Source: Paracoccus sp. IB05 (GTDB taxonomy: Bacteria > Pseudomonadota > Alphaproteobacteria > Rhodobacterales > Rhodobacteraceae). From it: a stretch of DNA of 64,000 nucleotides. The stretch spans positions 62,001-126,000 of the forward strand of contig NZ_JAEFCF010000001.1 of the NCBI RefSeq assembly GCF_016405985.1. Reading direction: 5' to 3'. The notes under the pieces were generated by a model. That model was not told the DNA's origin and did not search any database. It was given only the letters and a program-made list of their open reading frames with translations. This document shows, piece after piece, positions 28,749 to 36,441 of the stretch. A program made the position numbers and the translations under genes. The stretch's first letter is position 1; every line of letters starts with the position of its first letter.

Positions 28749-30074
28749 ATGAATGATATTCCGCCCCCCGGCGACGATTTCGCGATGCTCGGCTATGTCG
28801 ATCTCGACGGGCTGATCCGGGGCAAATACGCGACAAGTGCCAAGCTTAAATCCTGGCAGGAAAAGGGTGGTGCCTTTTGCTCGGTGGTGCTGGGCTGGGA
28901 CAGCCGCGACGCGCTGTATCAGAACCGGCATACCGGCTGGCACACCGGCTATCATGATGACCCGATCCGGGTGGTGCCGGGGCCGGGCCGGGTGATGCCC
29001 GGCGACGGGCGGCGGTTTCACCTGGTCGAATATGCCGATGGGCCGGGCGCGGCCCTTTGCCCGCGCAGGCTGGCGGGGCGGGTGCTGGACGAGGCCCGCG
29101 CCATGGGATTCACCGCGCTGGCCGGGTTTGAATATGAATTCTACGTTTTTCGCGAAACACCCGCCTCGGCGCTGGCCAAGGGCTATCGCGGCCTCACCCC
29201 CCTGAGCCCGACAACCGGCGGCTATTCGGTGCAGCGGATGGCGGTCGAAGACGGGTTCTTCTCGGGGCTGATGGCACTGGCGCGTCAGCTGGGAACGCCG
29301 CTGGAGGCGATCCATCCCGAAGCCGGTGAAGGCGCCATGGAATTCGCCTTCACGCCGTCAGAACCGCTGGAAGGCGCCGATCGGGCGGCGATTTTCAAGG
29401 CGTTTTCAAGGGCCTGGGGCAATCAGAACGGCCTGAGCCTGTGCTATATGGCAAAACCGCTGAACGGCTTGCCCGGCTGCGGTGGCCATACGCATCTGTC
29501 TTTGTGGCAAGGGGAGCAGTCGGCCTTCTATGACCCTGACGGCGAAGGTGGCCTGTCGCAGACCGCGCGCCATTTCATCGCGGGCCAGCTGAAATACATG
29601 CCTGAACTGCTGGCGCTTTACGCCCCGACGATCAATTCCTTCACCCGCCTTGCGCCAGGGTTCTGGGCGCCGACCGGTGCGACCTGGGGTTTCGACAACC
29701 GCACCTGCAGCCTGCGCGTCGTCGGCGACAGCGCGAAGTCGATCCGGGTCGAGATGCGGCCCCCGGCGGCGGATGCGAACCCTTATCTGGTGCTGGCCGC
29801 CGCTTTGGCCTCGGGCCTGCAAGGGATCCGCGAAGGCCTCGACCCCGGCCCGGCGCTCAAAGGCAATGGCTATGAGGCGGACCTGCCACCCGAACGCCGC
29901 TTTCCGGCCTCTCTCGCCGAGGCCGCCGCCCGATTGCGTGGATCGGATATGGCGCGCGCCTGGTTTGGTGACGCCTTTACCGACCATTTCGCCACCTCAC
30001 GCGAGGCAGAGGTCGCGGCACAACGCGCCTGGGTCTCGGACTGGGAACTGAACCGTTACTTTGAGATGATCTGA
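28749..30074 (+). CDS. Glutamine-synthetase-like ligase (PuuA/GlnT group)
   Basis: This is a glutamine-synthetase-fold enzyme of 441 residues that would ligate glutamate (or a related acid) to an amine using ATP. Motifs include YVDLDGLIRGKY at the N-terminus, metal ligands in GFEYEFYVF and EAGEGAMEFAFTPS, the ATP/ammonia region GLPGCGGHTHLSLW, and the Arg-rich substrate loop with NPYLVLAAALASG. Non-canonical GS homologues next to amine catabolic genes act as gamma-glutamyl-amine synthetases (PuuA, ethanolamine or isopropylamine ligases). Located between an ABC importer and B12 dehydratase genes, it may activate an imported amino alcohol. The acceptor is not identifiable from sequence. Confidence 0.82.
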   Translation: MNDIPPPGDDFAMLGYVDLDGLIRGKYATSAKLKSWQEKGGAFCSVVLGWDSRDALYQNRHTGWHTGYHDDPIRVVPGPGRVMPGDGRRFHLVEYADGPGAALCPRRLAGRVLDEARAMGFTALAGFEYEFYVFRETPASALAKGYRGLTPLSPTTGGYSVQRMAVEDGFFSGLMALARQLGTPLEAIHPEAGEGAMEFAFTPSEPLEGADRAAIFKAFSRAWGNQNGLSLCYMAKPLNGLPGCGGHTHLSLWQGEQSAFYDPDGEGGLSQTARHFIAGQLKYMPELLALYAPTINSFTRLAPGFWAPTGATWGFDNRTCSLRVVGDSAKSIRVEMRPPAADANPYLVLAAALASGLQGIREGLDPGPALKGNGYEADLPPERRFPASLAEAAARLRGSDMARAWFGDAFTDHFATSREAEVAAQRAWVSDWELNRYFEMI

Positions 30075-31246
30075 TGACCTACGCCCTGACTGCCCGCTGG
30101 ACCTACCCGACCACCATCCATGCCGGAGCCGGCAAGATCGCCGGTATTGGCGCCCATACCATTGCGGCAGGCATCCGGCGCCCGCTGGTTGTCACCGATA
30201 AGGGCCTGGCGCATCTGCCCTTTATCACCGCCGCGCTGGCGGCGCTGACAGCTGCCGGCCTTGCGCCCGCGCTGTTTTCCGATGTGCAGGGTAACCCGAC
30301 CGATCTGAACCTCGAAGCCGGGATCGAAGCCTTCCGCAAAGGCGCGCATGACGGGGTGATCGTGATCGGCGGCGGCTCGGCGATGGATGTCGGCAAGCTG
30401 GTCGCGCTGATGGAGGGGCAGACCATTCCGGTCTGGGATCTCGAAGATATCGGCGACTGGTGGACCCGTGCCGATGCCAACCGTATCCATCCGATCATCG
30501 CGGTGCCGACCACCGCCGGGACCGGGTCCGAGGTCGGGCGGGCGGCGGTTCTCACCAACACGACCGACCATACCAAGAAGATCATCTTCCACCCGAAGAT
30601 GCTGCCAGTCCTGGTGATCGGCGATCCGGAGCTGGCGCTCGGCCTGCCGCCCGCACTGACGGCGGCAACGGGCATGGACGCTTTCACCCATTGTTTCGAG
30701 ACCTTCTGCGTCGAGAGCTTTCATCCGATGGCGGATGGTATCGCGCTGGAAGGCCTCAGGATTATCCGCGACGCCCTGCCGCGCGCGGTGAAGAACGGCC
30801 AGGATCTCGAGGCGCGGACGATGATGTTTGCCGCCGCGATGATGGGGGGCGTGGCGTTCCAGAAAGGTCTCGGCGCGGTGCATTCGCTGGCGCATCCGCT
30901 GGGGGCGATCCATGACATCCAGCATGGTCTCGCCAATGCGGTGATCCTGCCCTATGTGGTCGCCTTCAACCGCCCGGCGATTGAGGCGAAAGTCGCCCGT
31001 GTCGCGCATAGCCTTGAAATCGAAGGTGGTTTTGATGGGTTCATGGCCTGGCTCCTCGACTTCCGACGCGAGCTGGGCATCCCGCATACCCTGGCGGAAC
31101 TTGGCGCGACGGCAGAGCGCGCGGATGAGATCGCCGCGAAAGCGCTGGCAGATCCTTCGACCGGGGCGAACCCGCGCAAAATGGATCAGGATGATTTCCG
31201 CCGCCTCTACCTCGCCGCGCTGAGCGGTGATCTCACGATTTCATAA
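30074..31246 (+). CDS. Iron-containing alcohol dehydrogenase
   Basis: This is a group III (DhaT/FucO-type) NAD(P)-dependent alcohol dehydrogenase, 390 residues. The nucleotide-binding motif is VIVIGGGSAMDVGKLVAL, and the metal ligands lie in GMDAFTHCFE and GAVHSLAHPLGAIHDIQHGLAN. PTTAGTGSEV is also typical. In diol-dehydratase pathways such enzymes reduce the aldehyde product or oxidise the diol. The start ATG overlaps the stop of the ligase gene (TGATG), so the genes are coupled. The ADP-binding site looks compatible with NAD, but cofactor choice is not certain. Confidence 0.92.
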   Translation: MTYALTARWTYPTTIHAGAGKIAGIGAHTIAAGIRRPLVVTDKGLAHLPFITAALAALTAAGLAPALFSDVQGNPTDLNLEAGIEAFRKGAHDGVIVIGGGSAMDVGKLVALMEGQTIPVWDLEDIGDWWTRADANRIHPIIAVPTTAGTGSEVGRAAVLTNTTDHTKKIIFHPKMLPVLVIGDPELALGLPPALTAATGMDAFTHCFETFCVESFHPMADGIALEGLRIIRDALPRAVKNGQDLEARTMMFAAAMMGGVAFQKGLGAVHSLAHPLGAIHDIQHGLANAVILPYVVAFNRPAIEAKVARVAHSLEIEGGFDGFMAWLLDFRRELGIPHTLAELGATAERADEIAAKALADPSTGANPRKMDQDDFRRLYLAALSGDLTIS

Positions 31247-31259
31247 GGGAGGAAGCCCG

Positions 31260-32039
31260 ATGTTCACCAGCCTGAATGGACAAAGCGCCATCGTCACCGG
31301 CGCGTCAAAGGGCATCGGGCGCGGCATCGCCCGCGCACTGGCCGCAAGCGGTGCGCAAGTGACCCTGGTCGCGCGCGGCATTCCGGCGCTGGAGGCGGTG
31401 CGGGATGCCATCCTCGCGGATCTGCCGGGCGCGAAACTGCGGCTTGCCAGCTGCGACATTGCCGACTGGGCCGCCGTGAAAGCCATGGTCGATGAGGCGG
31501 CGGCAGCGCAGGGCGGGCTCGATATCCTCTGCGCCAATGGCGGCATCTATCCGCAGACGACGATGGAGGCGATGGAGCCTTCCGAATGGGATCAGGTCAT
31601 GGCGGTGAACACGCGGTCTTCCTTTCTGGCCGTGAAAGCCGCGCAGCCGCATTTCCGGAAGGCGGGCGCGGGTCGCGTCGTGCTGACCTCGTCGATCACC
31701 GGCCCGATCACCGGCTATCGCGGCTGGACCCATTATGGCGCCTCCAAGGCGGCACAGCTTGGCTTCATGCGCTCCGCCGCGATGGAGCTGGCGAAGGATA
31801 AGGTCACCATCAACGCCGTTCTGCCCGGCAATATCATCACCGAAGGCTTCGAGGGCAACGGGCCGGAATACCTGGCCGCGATGGAGGCTTCGGTGCCGCT
31901 GGGGCGGCTTGGGACGGTCGATGACATCGCCAATGCGGTGCTGTTCCTCGCCTCGGATCTTGCCGGCTATATCACTGCGCAGACCATCGTGATCGATGGC
32001 GGCCAGGTGGTGCCGGAATCGCTCGATGCGATGGCATAG
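31260..32039 (+). CDS. Short-chain dehydrogenase/reductase (SDR)
   Basis: This is a classical SDR oxidoreductase of 259 residues from the ATG at 31260, which has an excellent ribosome binding site (AAGGGAGGAAG). The cofactor motif is TGASKGIGRGIA, the structural NGG motif is ANGGIYP, the catalytic Ser is in SSITGPITGYRG, Tyr-x-x-x-Lys is YGASK, and the tail has IDGGQVVPESLD. The residue after beta2 (VARG) favours NADP by family rules. It is one of two SDRs flanking the dehydratase, likely acting on a polyol, ketone or aldehyde intermediate. Confidence 0.9.
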   Translation: MFTSLNGQSAIVTGASKGIGRGIARALAASGAQVTLVARGIPALEAVRDAILADLPGAKLRLASCDIADWAAVKAMVDEAAAAQGGLDILCANGGIYPQTTMEAMEPSEWDQVMAVNTRSSFLAVKAAQPHFRKAGAGRVVLTSSITGPITGYRGWTHYGASKAAQLGFMRSAAMELAKDKVTINAVLPGNIITEGFEGNGPEYLAAMEASVPLGRLGTVDDIANAVLFLASDLAGYITAQTIVIDGGQVVPESLDAMA

Positions 32040-32051
32040 GAACAGACGCAG

Positions 32052-34346
32052 ATGTCAGACACCGTTCAGGTCAATCGCTGGCGCCGCTATTCTGACTGGG
32101 ACGAGCGCCCCTTGCGGCTGGATCGCTTCGCAAAGGAAGATCCGGCCAATGGCTTTGCCGCCTTCAAAAGCCCGGCCGATCCGAAACCGGGGCTGACGCT
32201 CAGCGGCGGCCGGATTGCCTCGATGGATGGCGTTCTGGCGCATGATTTCGACATGATAGACGCCTTTATCGCCGAATATCACCTCGACCCGGCCATCGCC
32301 CCCGAGGCGATGGCAATGGGTTCGGGCGAGGTCGCGCGGATGCTTGTCGATATGCATGTCCCGCGCGAGACGCTGGTGCGGCTGGCGCATGGCATGACGC
32401 CTGCAAAACTGGTCGATGTGGTGTCGCAGCTGAACGCGATGGAAATCGCCTTCGCCTATTCGAAAATGCGCCCCAGAAAGACCCCCGGCAACCAGGCCCA
32501 TGTGACCAATGCGAAAGACGATCCGCTGCAACTGGCCGCCGATGCGGCGGTGGCGGCGGGGCATGGGTTTGACGAGGTCGAGACCACGATGCGCGTCGCC
32601 CGCTGCGCCTGGTCGAATGCGCTGGCCTGCCTCGTGGGGTCGTCGGTCGGCGAATGGGGGACCCTGTTCCAGTGTTCTTCGGAAGAGGCCGAAGAGCTGC
32701 GGATCGGCATGGCGGGCTTTACCTCTTACGCCGAAACCGTGTCGGTCTATGGCACAGAACGCAGCTTTACCGATGGCGATGATACGCCCTGGTCCAAGGC
32801 TTTCCTGGTGGCCGCCTATGCCTCGCGCGGGATCAAGGCGCGCTGTACCTCGGGCGGCGGGTCAGAACTGCTGATGGGGTATCACGAGGCGAAGTCGCTC
32901 TTGTATCTCGAAGCCCGCTGCCTGTGTCTGCAACGTGGCATGGGGGTGCAGGGCACCCAGAATGGTGGCATCGACGGCGCCCCGATCACCGCATCGATCG
33001 CAGGCGGCATGCGCGAGATGATGGCGGAAAACCTGCTCGCGGTCTGGCTGGATCTGGAATGCGCATCGGGAAATGACGCGCGCGCAACCGAATCGGAAAT
33101 CCGCGTCGGCGCCAAGATCCTGCCCTATCTGATCGCGGGCTCGGACCTGATCTGCTCGGGCTTTGGCTCGATCCTGAAATATGACAATTCCTTTAACCCA
33201 TCGCTGTTCAACGGCGAGGAGATGGAGGATTTCCTCACGCTGCAACGCGATTTCGAGGCCGATGGCGGGCTGACCCCAATCCCCGAAGCCGAGGCGCTGT
33301 CGCTGCGCATCCGGGCAGTCGGGGCGATTTCGGCAGTATTGGAAGAACTCGGGCTGGCATCACCGACAGAGGCGATGAAGACCAGCGTCATCGCGGCATC
33401 GGGCTCGCGCGAGACACAGACCTTTTCCACCGGCGAGACGGCGCGGATCTCGGAAGAAATCCAGGCGCGCGGCATCAATGTGATCGACGTGATTCAGGCG
33501 CTGGCAAAGCGCGGCTTCCACCCCGAGGCCGAAAATCTTTTGAAAATCGTCAAGCTGCGGGTCTCGGGCGATTACCTGCAGACCTCGTCGATCATCCGCC
33601 AGGGCCGTATCCTTTCGGCGGTCAATGACCCCAATGATTACGCGGGCCCCGGCACCGGCTATCGGATGACCGAGGCCCGCCGCGATGAGATCAACGAGAT
33701 CCGCGACCTGATCGGCCAGTCCGAGGTGCTCTCGGACCAGGCCCGCCACCGGCGCGGCGAAAGCCGCCGCATCGCCTATGCGCCCCAGGGCGCGGCCCCG
33801 AAAGGCGCGGCCCCGCATGAGGTGGTGATCGGCATTTCGCCCGCCTTTGGCCTGCAACTTTACCAGACCACCGCCGGGCTGGCGCTCTCGGATGTGCTGG
33901 CGGCCCTGATCCGGGGCATCACCGCCGGGGGCGGCGTGGCGCGGATCCTCAGGATGCATCATACGGCGGATACGTCTTTTCTGGGGCTGACAGCGGCGGA
34001 AATGTCGGGTTCGGGCTTTGGCATCGGCATCCAGGCCAAGGGGACGGCGGTGATCCATCAGCGCGGCCGGATGCCGCATAACAATCTGGAACTCTTCTCG
34101 AACGCGCCGATCACCACCCTCGCGCATTATGAGAACATGGGCCGGAATGCCGCGCGATGGACCCATGGCGAACGCCCCGAGCCGGTCTCGGTGCCGACCG
34201 ATGGCCAGGCCCTCGGGGCGCGGTTCCACGCCCAGGTCGCGCTGATCTATGCGATTGAAACCGGCCTGACCGATCCGAACCGCGCGCCCGAAGACATCAC
34301 CGTGACCTTTCTGGATGCGGGCCCGGAGACAGGGGAAATGCCATGA
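32052..34346 (+). CDS. B12-dependent diol/glycerol dehydratase-type enzyme, fused large and medium subunits
   Basis: This is a coenzyme-B12 dehydratase of the PduC/DhaB family. Residues 1 to about 555 align without gaps to the PduC large subunit in the active-site region as recalled. Residues from about 593 (EVVIGISPAFGLQLYQ to SGSGFGIGIQAKGTAVIHQ) match the PduD medium subunit, joined by an Ala/Arg-rich linker. Relative to Klebsiella PduC, the active-site residues His143, Glu170, Glu221, Gln296, Asp335 and Ser362 are kept as His150, Glu177, Glu228, Gln303, Asp342 and Ser369. Pocket residues Ser301 and Gln336 are replaced by Asp308 and Ala343. The substrate is therefore probably not 1,2-propanediol or glycerol; an amino-diol is possible. 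No reactivating factor genes lie nearby. Confidence 0.9.
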   Translation: MSDTVQVNRWRRYSDWDERPLRLDRFAKEDPANGFAAFKSPADPKPGLTLSGGRIASMDGVLAHDFDMIDAFIAEYHLDPAIAPEAMAMGSGEVARMLVDMHVPRETLVRLAHGMTPAKLVDVVSQLNAMEIAFAYSKMRPRKTPGNQAHVTNAKDDPLQLAADAAVAAGHGFDEVETTMRVARCAWSNALACLVGSSVGEWGTLFQCSSEEAEELRIGMAGFTSYAETVSVYGTERSFTDGDDTPWSKAFLVAAYASRGIKARCTSGGGSELLMGYHEAKSLLYLEARCLCLQRGMGVQGTQNGGIDGAPITASIAGGMREMMAENLLAVWLDLECASGNDARATESEIRVGAKILPYLIAGSDLICSGFGSILKYDNSFNPSLFNGEEMEDFLTLQRDFEADGGLTPIPEAEALSLRIRAVGAISAVLEELGLASPTEAMKTSVIAASGSRETQTFSTGETARISEEIQARGINVIDVIQALAKRGFHPEAENLLKIVKLRVSGDYLQTSSIIRQGRILSAVNDPNDYAGPGTGYRMTEARRDEINEIRDLIGQSEVLSDQARHRRGESRRIAYAPQGAAPKGAAPHEVVIGISPAFGLQLYQTTAGLALSDVLAALIRGITAGGGVARILRMHHTADTSFLGLTAAEMSGSGFGIGIQAKGTAVIHQRGRMPHNNLELFSNAPITTLAHYENMGRNAARWTHGERPEPVSVPTDGQALGARFHAQVALIYAIETGLTDPNRAPEDITVTFLDAGPETGEMP

Positions 34347-34774
34347 CCACCAGACCGACCCGCCCCCTGACACGGGCCGATTTCCCCCTGGCCGAGACCG
34401 CGCCCGAAAAGGTGCGGGGCGCACGCGGCAAGCCACTTGACGCGCTGACGCTGGACGCGGTGATGGCGGGCGAGGTCACCATCGAAGACCTGCGCATCAC
34501 GCCGCAGGCGCTGCTGGCCCAGGCCGAGATTGCCCGTGACGCGGGCCGCGCGGCGCTGGCCGCGAATTTCGAACGCGCCGCCGAACTGGTCCATGTGCCG
34601 CAGGATCTCATCATGGAGACCTATGAGATGCTGCGGCCGGGGCGCGTGAAAGACAGCGCCACGCTGCGCGCCCGGGCCGCGATGCTGCGCCATGACCACG
34701 GCGCCGAAAAGCTGGCGGAGTTCCTCGAGACTGCCGCGATCCATTACCAGCGCCGCGGTCTGATGCCCGGCTGA
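34343..34774 (+). CDS. pduE: Diol/glycerol dehydratase small subunit (PduE/DhaE type)
   Basis: This is the small subunit of the B12 dehydratase, 143 residues. It contains the family segments DYPL-like RADFPLAETAPEKVR, then LDAVMAGEVTIEDLRITPQALLAQAEIARDAGR and YEMLRPGR, which match PduE/DhaE. The ATG overlaps the large/medium fusion stop by 4 bases, ensuring stoichiometric translation. Together the two genes encode the full alpha-beta-gamma enzyme, with alpha and beta on one chain. Confidence 0.92.
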   Translation: MTTRPTRPLTRADFPLAETAPEKVRGARGKPLDALTLDAVMAGEVTIEDLRITPQALLAQAEIARDAGRAALAANFERAAELVHVPQDLIMETYEMLRPGRVKDSATLRARAAMLRHDHGAEKLAEFLETAAIHYQRRGLMPG

Positions 34775-34787
34775 AAGGAGGTCCGCG

Positions 34788-35546
34788 ATGCGGCTTGACG
34801 GAAAAATCGCCTTTGTCACCGGGGCCGGATCGGGGATCGGGCGCGGCTCGGCCAAGGCGCTGGCCGGGGCGGGGGCGATGGTGGTGGTGACCGACCGCGA
34901 TGGTGCCGCCGCCGGTCTGGTGGCCGCAGAGATCACCGCCTCCGGCCAGCGCGCCGAGGCGATGGCGCTCGACATGACCGACACGGCTGCGATCCGCGCA
35001 GCGATCCATGAGGTCATCACCCGCCACGGGCGCATCGACGTGCTGCATTCCCATGCCGGCATCCAGATCGAAGGCCGGCTCGATCAGGTGAGCCCGGATC
35101 AGATGGATGCTTCATGGGTGATGAATGTGCGTTCGCATTTCGTGGCGGCACAGGCGGTGATCACGCAGATGCAGGCGCAGAAAAGCGGCTCGATCATCAT
35201 CACCGCCTCAAATTCCGGGGTGCAATATGATGCCGGGATGATCGCCTATGCGGTGACGAAACATGCCGCCGTCGCCATGGTGAAACAGATGGCGAAGGAT
35301 TTCGCGAAAGACGGCATCCGGGTCAATGCGCTTTGCCCCGGTTTCATCGACACCCCGTTCAACGCCGGGTTTGAACGCCAGATGGGCGGGCGGGCCGGGC
35401 TTGAGGCCTATATCTCCACCGCGATCCCCGCCGGGCGTTTCGGCACGGTCGAAGAGGTCGCGGCGGCGGTGCTTTACCTCGCCTCGGACCAGTCGCGTTT
35501 CGTCACCGGTCTCGCGCTGGTCGCCGATGGGGGGGAATGTCTCTGA
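34788..35546 (+). CDS. Short-chain dehydrogenase/reductase (SDR)
   Basis: This is a second classical SDR, 252 residues, with a near-perfect ribosome binding site (AAAGGAGGT) before the ATG. It shows TGAGSGIGRGSAKAL, Asp after beta2 (VVVTDRDG, favouring NAD), the HSHAGIQIEG variant of the NAG motif, a catalytic Ser in TASNSGVQYDAGMIAYAVTK with Tyr and Lys, and the tail TGLALVADGGECL. As last gene of the operon it likely oxidises or reduces a pathway intermediate. Confidence 0.9.
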   Translation: MRLDGKIAFVTGAGSGIGRGSAKALAGAGAMVVVTDRDGAAAGLVAAEITASGQRAEAMALDMTDTAAIRAAIHEVITRHGRIDVLHSHAGIQIEGRLDQVSPDQMDASWVMNVRSHFVAAQAVITQMQAQKSGSIIITASNSGVQYDAGMIAYAVTKHAAVAMVKQMAKDFAKDGIRVNALCPGFIDTPFNAGFERQMGGRAGLEAYISTAIPAGRFGTVEEVAAAVLYLASDQSRFVTGLALVADGGECL

Positions 35547-35643
35547 CAGGGCACTGAAGACGTCGCTGAGCGCGACCGGTTTCCCGTTCCGGCTGCTTTC
35601 GGCATTCCGCTTCGGGTCCGGTGATGCCGGAAGGAGCACTGCC

Positions 35644-35663
35644 TGACAGGTGTTTTCCTGTCA
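35644..35663. repeat. Short inverted repeat at the transposase-fragment end
   Basis: TGACAGG (35644-35650) pairs with CCTGTCA (35657-35663) around TGTTTT, right at the stop of the IS5-like fragment read on the minus strand. It may be a transcript terminator or part of an insertion sequence end. No matching copy at the other side was found. Confidence 0.3.
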
Positions 35664-36441
35664 CGCAGCCCGCCACCGGGGCGACCGGAAGAGGGTCCTG
35701 GCAGTCATCGCCAGGATGAGGCGCGAGCGCCCCCTTTCGATGCCGCAACAGAGGGTCTGTGCCATGCCCCTGACGATTCTGATCCGGCCGGGGGCCTCTT
35801 CGATCCGTTTGCGCTGCCTGATCGACAGAGCATAACCTTGTGTCGCGTTGTATGGCCGTCGAACGTTGGATATCGCGGTTTCTGCGCAGCGCGCGGCGCG
35901 ACGCGCGGCCTGGCGCCGGTCAGCGACAAACGCGACCGCATCGAAGCCCTTATCCGCCCCCGGGGTCAGCCGCCGGGGCGGATAAGGTAGCCCGTCGTCA
36001 CCACCGCGGATCTGAATGAAAGTCTCCCCAGAGATGATGGTCTCGTGGCCAATGATTGACTGAAGGCCATTGAAGTCGGTGCGCCCGTCGACATCGGCCT
36101 CTCCGATGCAAGACTCCCACGCCTTTGCGAAGCGGCGCGCGGCTTTTGACTTAGCGCGCGCGGTTGGCACAATGCCAGTGCCGGTCAGCGCGGTCGCCAG
36201 TGCCATCTTCTTCAGCTTGGTGAGGCGTCGCAGGCGTCGCGACCGCTCGAACTGCCGCGTCGGTGCTGCCGCCTCGTGGCGCAAGTCGGGGAAACAGGCC
36301 TCGGTTTCCCCGGCCATGACGCGGTCGATCCGCGTGAGACGGTCTTGGTCGATTTCGGCCGACAGCTTGCGGGTCTGCCCGAACCCGGTCACGGGGCCGA
36401 GTTCGAGACTGGCATAGTCCGGGGGTCCGGGGGGTATTCGC
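35661..36441 (-). pseudogene. Chimeric remnant: phage portal protein fragment joined to IS5-family transposase C-terminus
   Basis: The minus strand is open here but does not encode one known protein. The middle part (about 36212-35960) reads TGTGIVPTARAKSK, then DVDGRTDFNGLQSIIGHET and SGETFIQIR, resembling lambda-type phage portal proteins. The part from about 35957 to 35661 reads GADKGFDAVAFVADRRQ, then GYALSIRQRKRIEE and GMAQTLCCGIERG, the C-terminal end of IS5-family transposases. The region before 36212 is not assigned. Portal start and end, the transposase DDE N-terminal half and intact IS ends are all missing. It is interpreted as an insertion into a prophage remnant followed by decay. 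The two parts join in frame by chance. Confidence 0.75.

Noticed and set aside
32052-34346. Ethanolamine ammonia-lyase as identity of the B12 enzyme
   Set aside because: The sequence follows PduC and PduD order and motifs (HVTN, SVYGTE, SSGF-type and SGSGFGIGIQ), not EutB/EutC.
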